Shown here in pieces: positions 63,829-64,000 of a DNA stretch of 64,000 bases (position 1 is its first letter; every line of letters begins with the position of its first letter). The stretch spans positions 108,221 to 172,220 of the forward strand of contig NZ_JAEUZA010000001.1 of the NCBI RefSeq assembly GCF_016798245.1, in the 5' to 3' direction. A model generated the notes under the pieces. It was not told where the DNA came from and made no database searches. It worked only from the letters and a program-made list of their open reading frames with translations. A program made the translations under genes and the position numbers. Origin of the DNA: Alkalicoccobacillus gibsonii (GTDB lineage: Bacteria; Bacillota; Bacilli; Bacillales; Bacillaceae_D).

Positions 63829-64000
63829 TTGTCTACGATTAAAGATGTGGCCAAGTTGTCCGGGATATCTAGGTCAACAGTATCTCGTGTCATTAATAAT
63901 CACCCATATGTGAACGAAGAAAAGCGTATCCGTGTTAAGGCTGCGATGAAAGAACTTGGTTATGTTCCGAATTCATCTGCGCAACGGCTAAGAGGCAGTA
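63829..64000 (+). CDS. LacI-family transcriptional regulator (3' end outside window)
   Basis: 57 codons visible from a TTG start, about 10 nt after GGGAGGGG. The N-terminal HTH and hinge are clear: STIKDVAKLSGISRSTVSRVINNHPYV then MKELGYVPNSSAQRLRG. The ligand-binding domain is outside the window, so the sugar sensed is unknown. In B. subtilis the gene after dtd is an amidase (yrvJ), so this is a local difference. Confidence 0.9.
   Translation, partial: MSTIKDVAKLSGISRSTVSRVINNHPYVNEEKRIRVKAAMKELGYVPNSSAQRLRGS

Overview
The window looks like chromosomal DNA of an endospore-forming Bacillaceae bacterium. It carries spo0B, safA, spoVB, a Rap/Phr pair and comN. Its right end follows the Bacillus subtilis gene order ruvA-ruvB-queA-tgt-yajC-yrzE-yrbG-spoVB-comN-secDF-yrvD-recJ-apt-relA-dtd. 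Composition is moderately AT-rich, GTG/TTG starts are common, ribosome sites are strong, and intrinsic terminators are frequent. The genus cannot be fixed from the sequence alone; an alkaliphilic Bacillaceae lineage is a guess.

Left conserved block (1-8155): the 3' part of a coproporphyrinogen oxidase gene; a leftward group of very small ORFs including a YrzI-like protein; then spo0B-obgE, pheB-pheA, the niacin repressor niaR, and the spore-coat gene safA followed by a YhcN/YlaJ-type spore lipoprotein. The usual rplU-rpmA genes are not in front of spo0B.

Accessory block (about 8150-45700) sits between the safA region and ruvA. (a) 8154-15278: a sugar or polyol uptake and oxidation cluster. 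It has two permeases, a binding lipoprotein, two Gfo/Idh/MocA dehydrogenases, a TIM-barrel isomerase and an AraC regulator, with a shared putative operator and a cre site. (b) 15464-18278: an M20 amidohydrolase, an acetyltransferase and an S66 carboxypeptidase. (c) 18456-23058: a DeoR regulator, DUF1537 kinase, PdxA2 and GntP permease, predicted to take up D-threonate-like four-carbon acids and turn them into dihydroxyacetone phosphate. (d) 23301-35979: mostly single genes, including lipoproteins, GrpB, HD, GNAT, a methyltransferase, an MFS pump with a divergent SgrR-like regulator, SAP/DUF6434 and SelO. (e) 36109-39910: a Nudix / PLD-helicase-DUF3427 / GNAT operon that may be defence or repair related. 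(f) 39947-40854: two frameshifted genes. (g) 40908-45606: Nudix, SDR, a metallophosphoesterase and a rap-phr pair whose phr seems to start at ATT.

Right conserved block (45741-64000): Holliday-junction resolution (ruvAB), queuosine tRNA modification (queA, tgt), Sec accessory factors (yajC and separate secD and secF, which are fused in B. subtilis), spore peptidoglycan (spoVB), competence control (comN), DNA repair (recJ), purine salvage (apt), stringent response (relA), D-aminoacyl-tRNA deacylation (dtd), and the start of a LacI-type regulator. A 41-bp tandem repeat array lies between a NERD-domain gene and spoVB. No rRNA, tRNA, insertion sequence or CRISPR array was seen.
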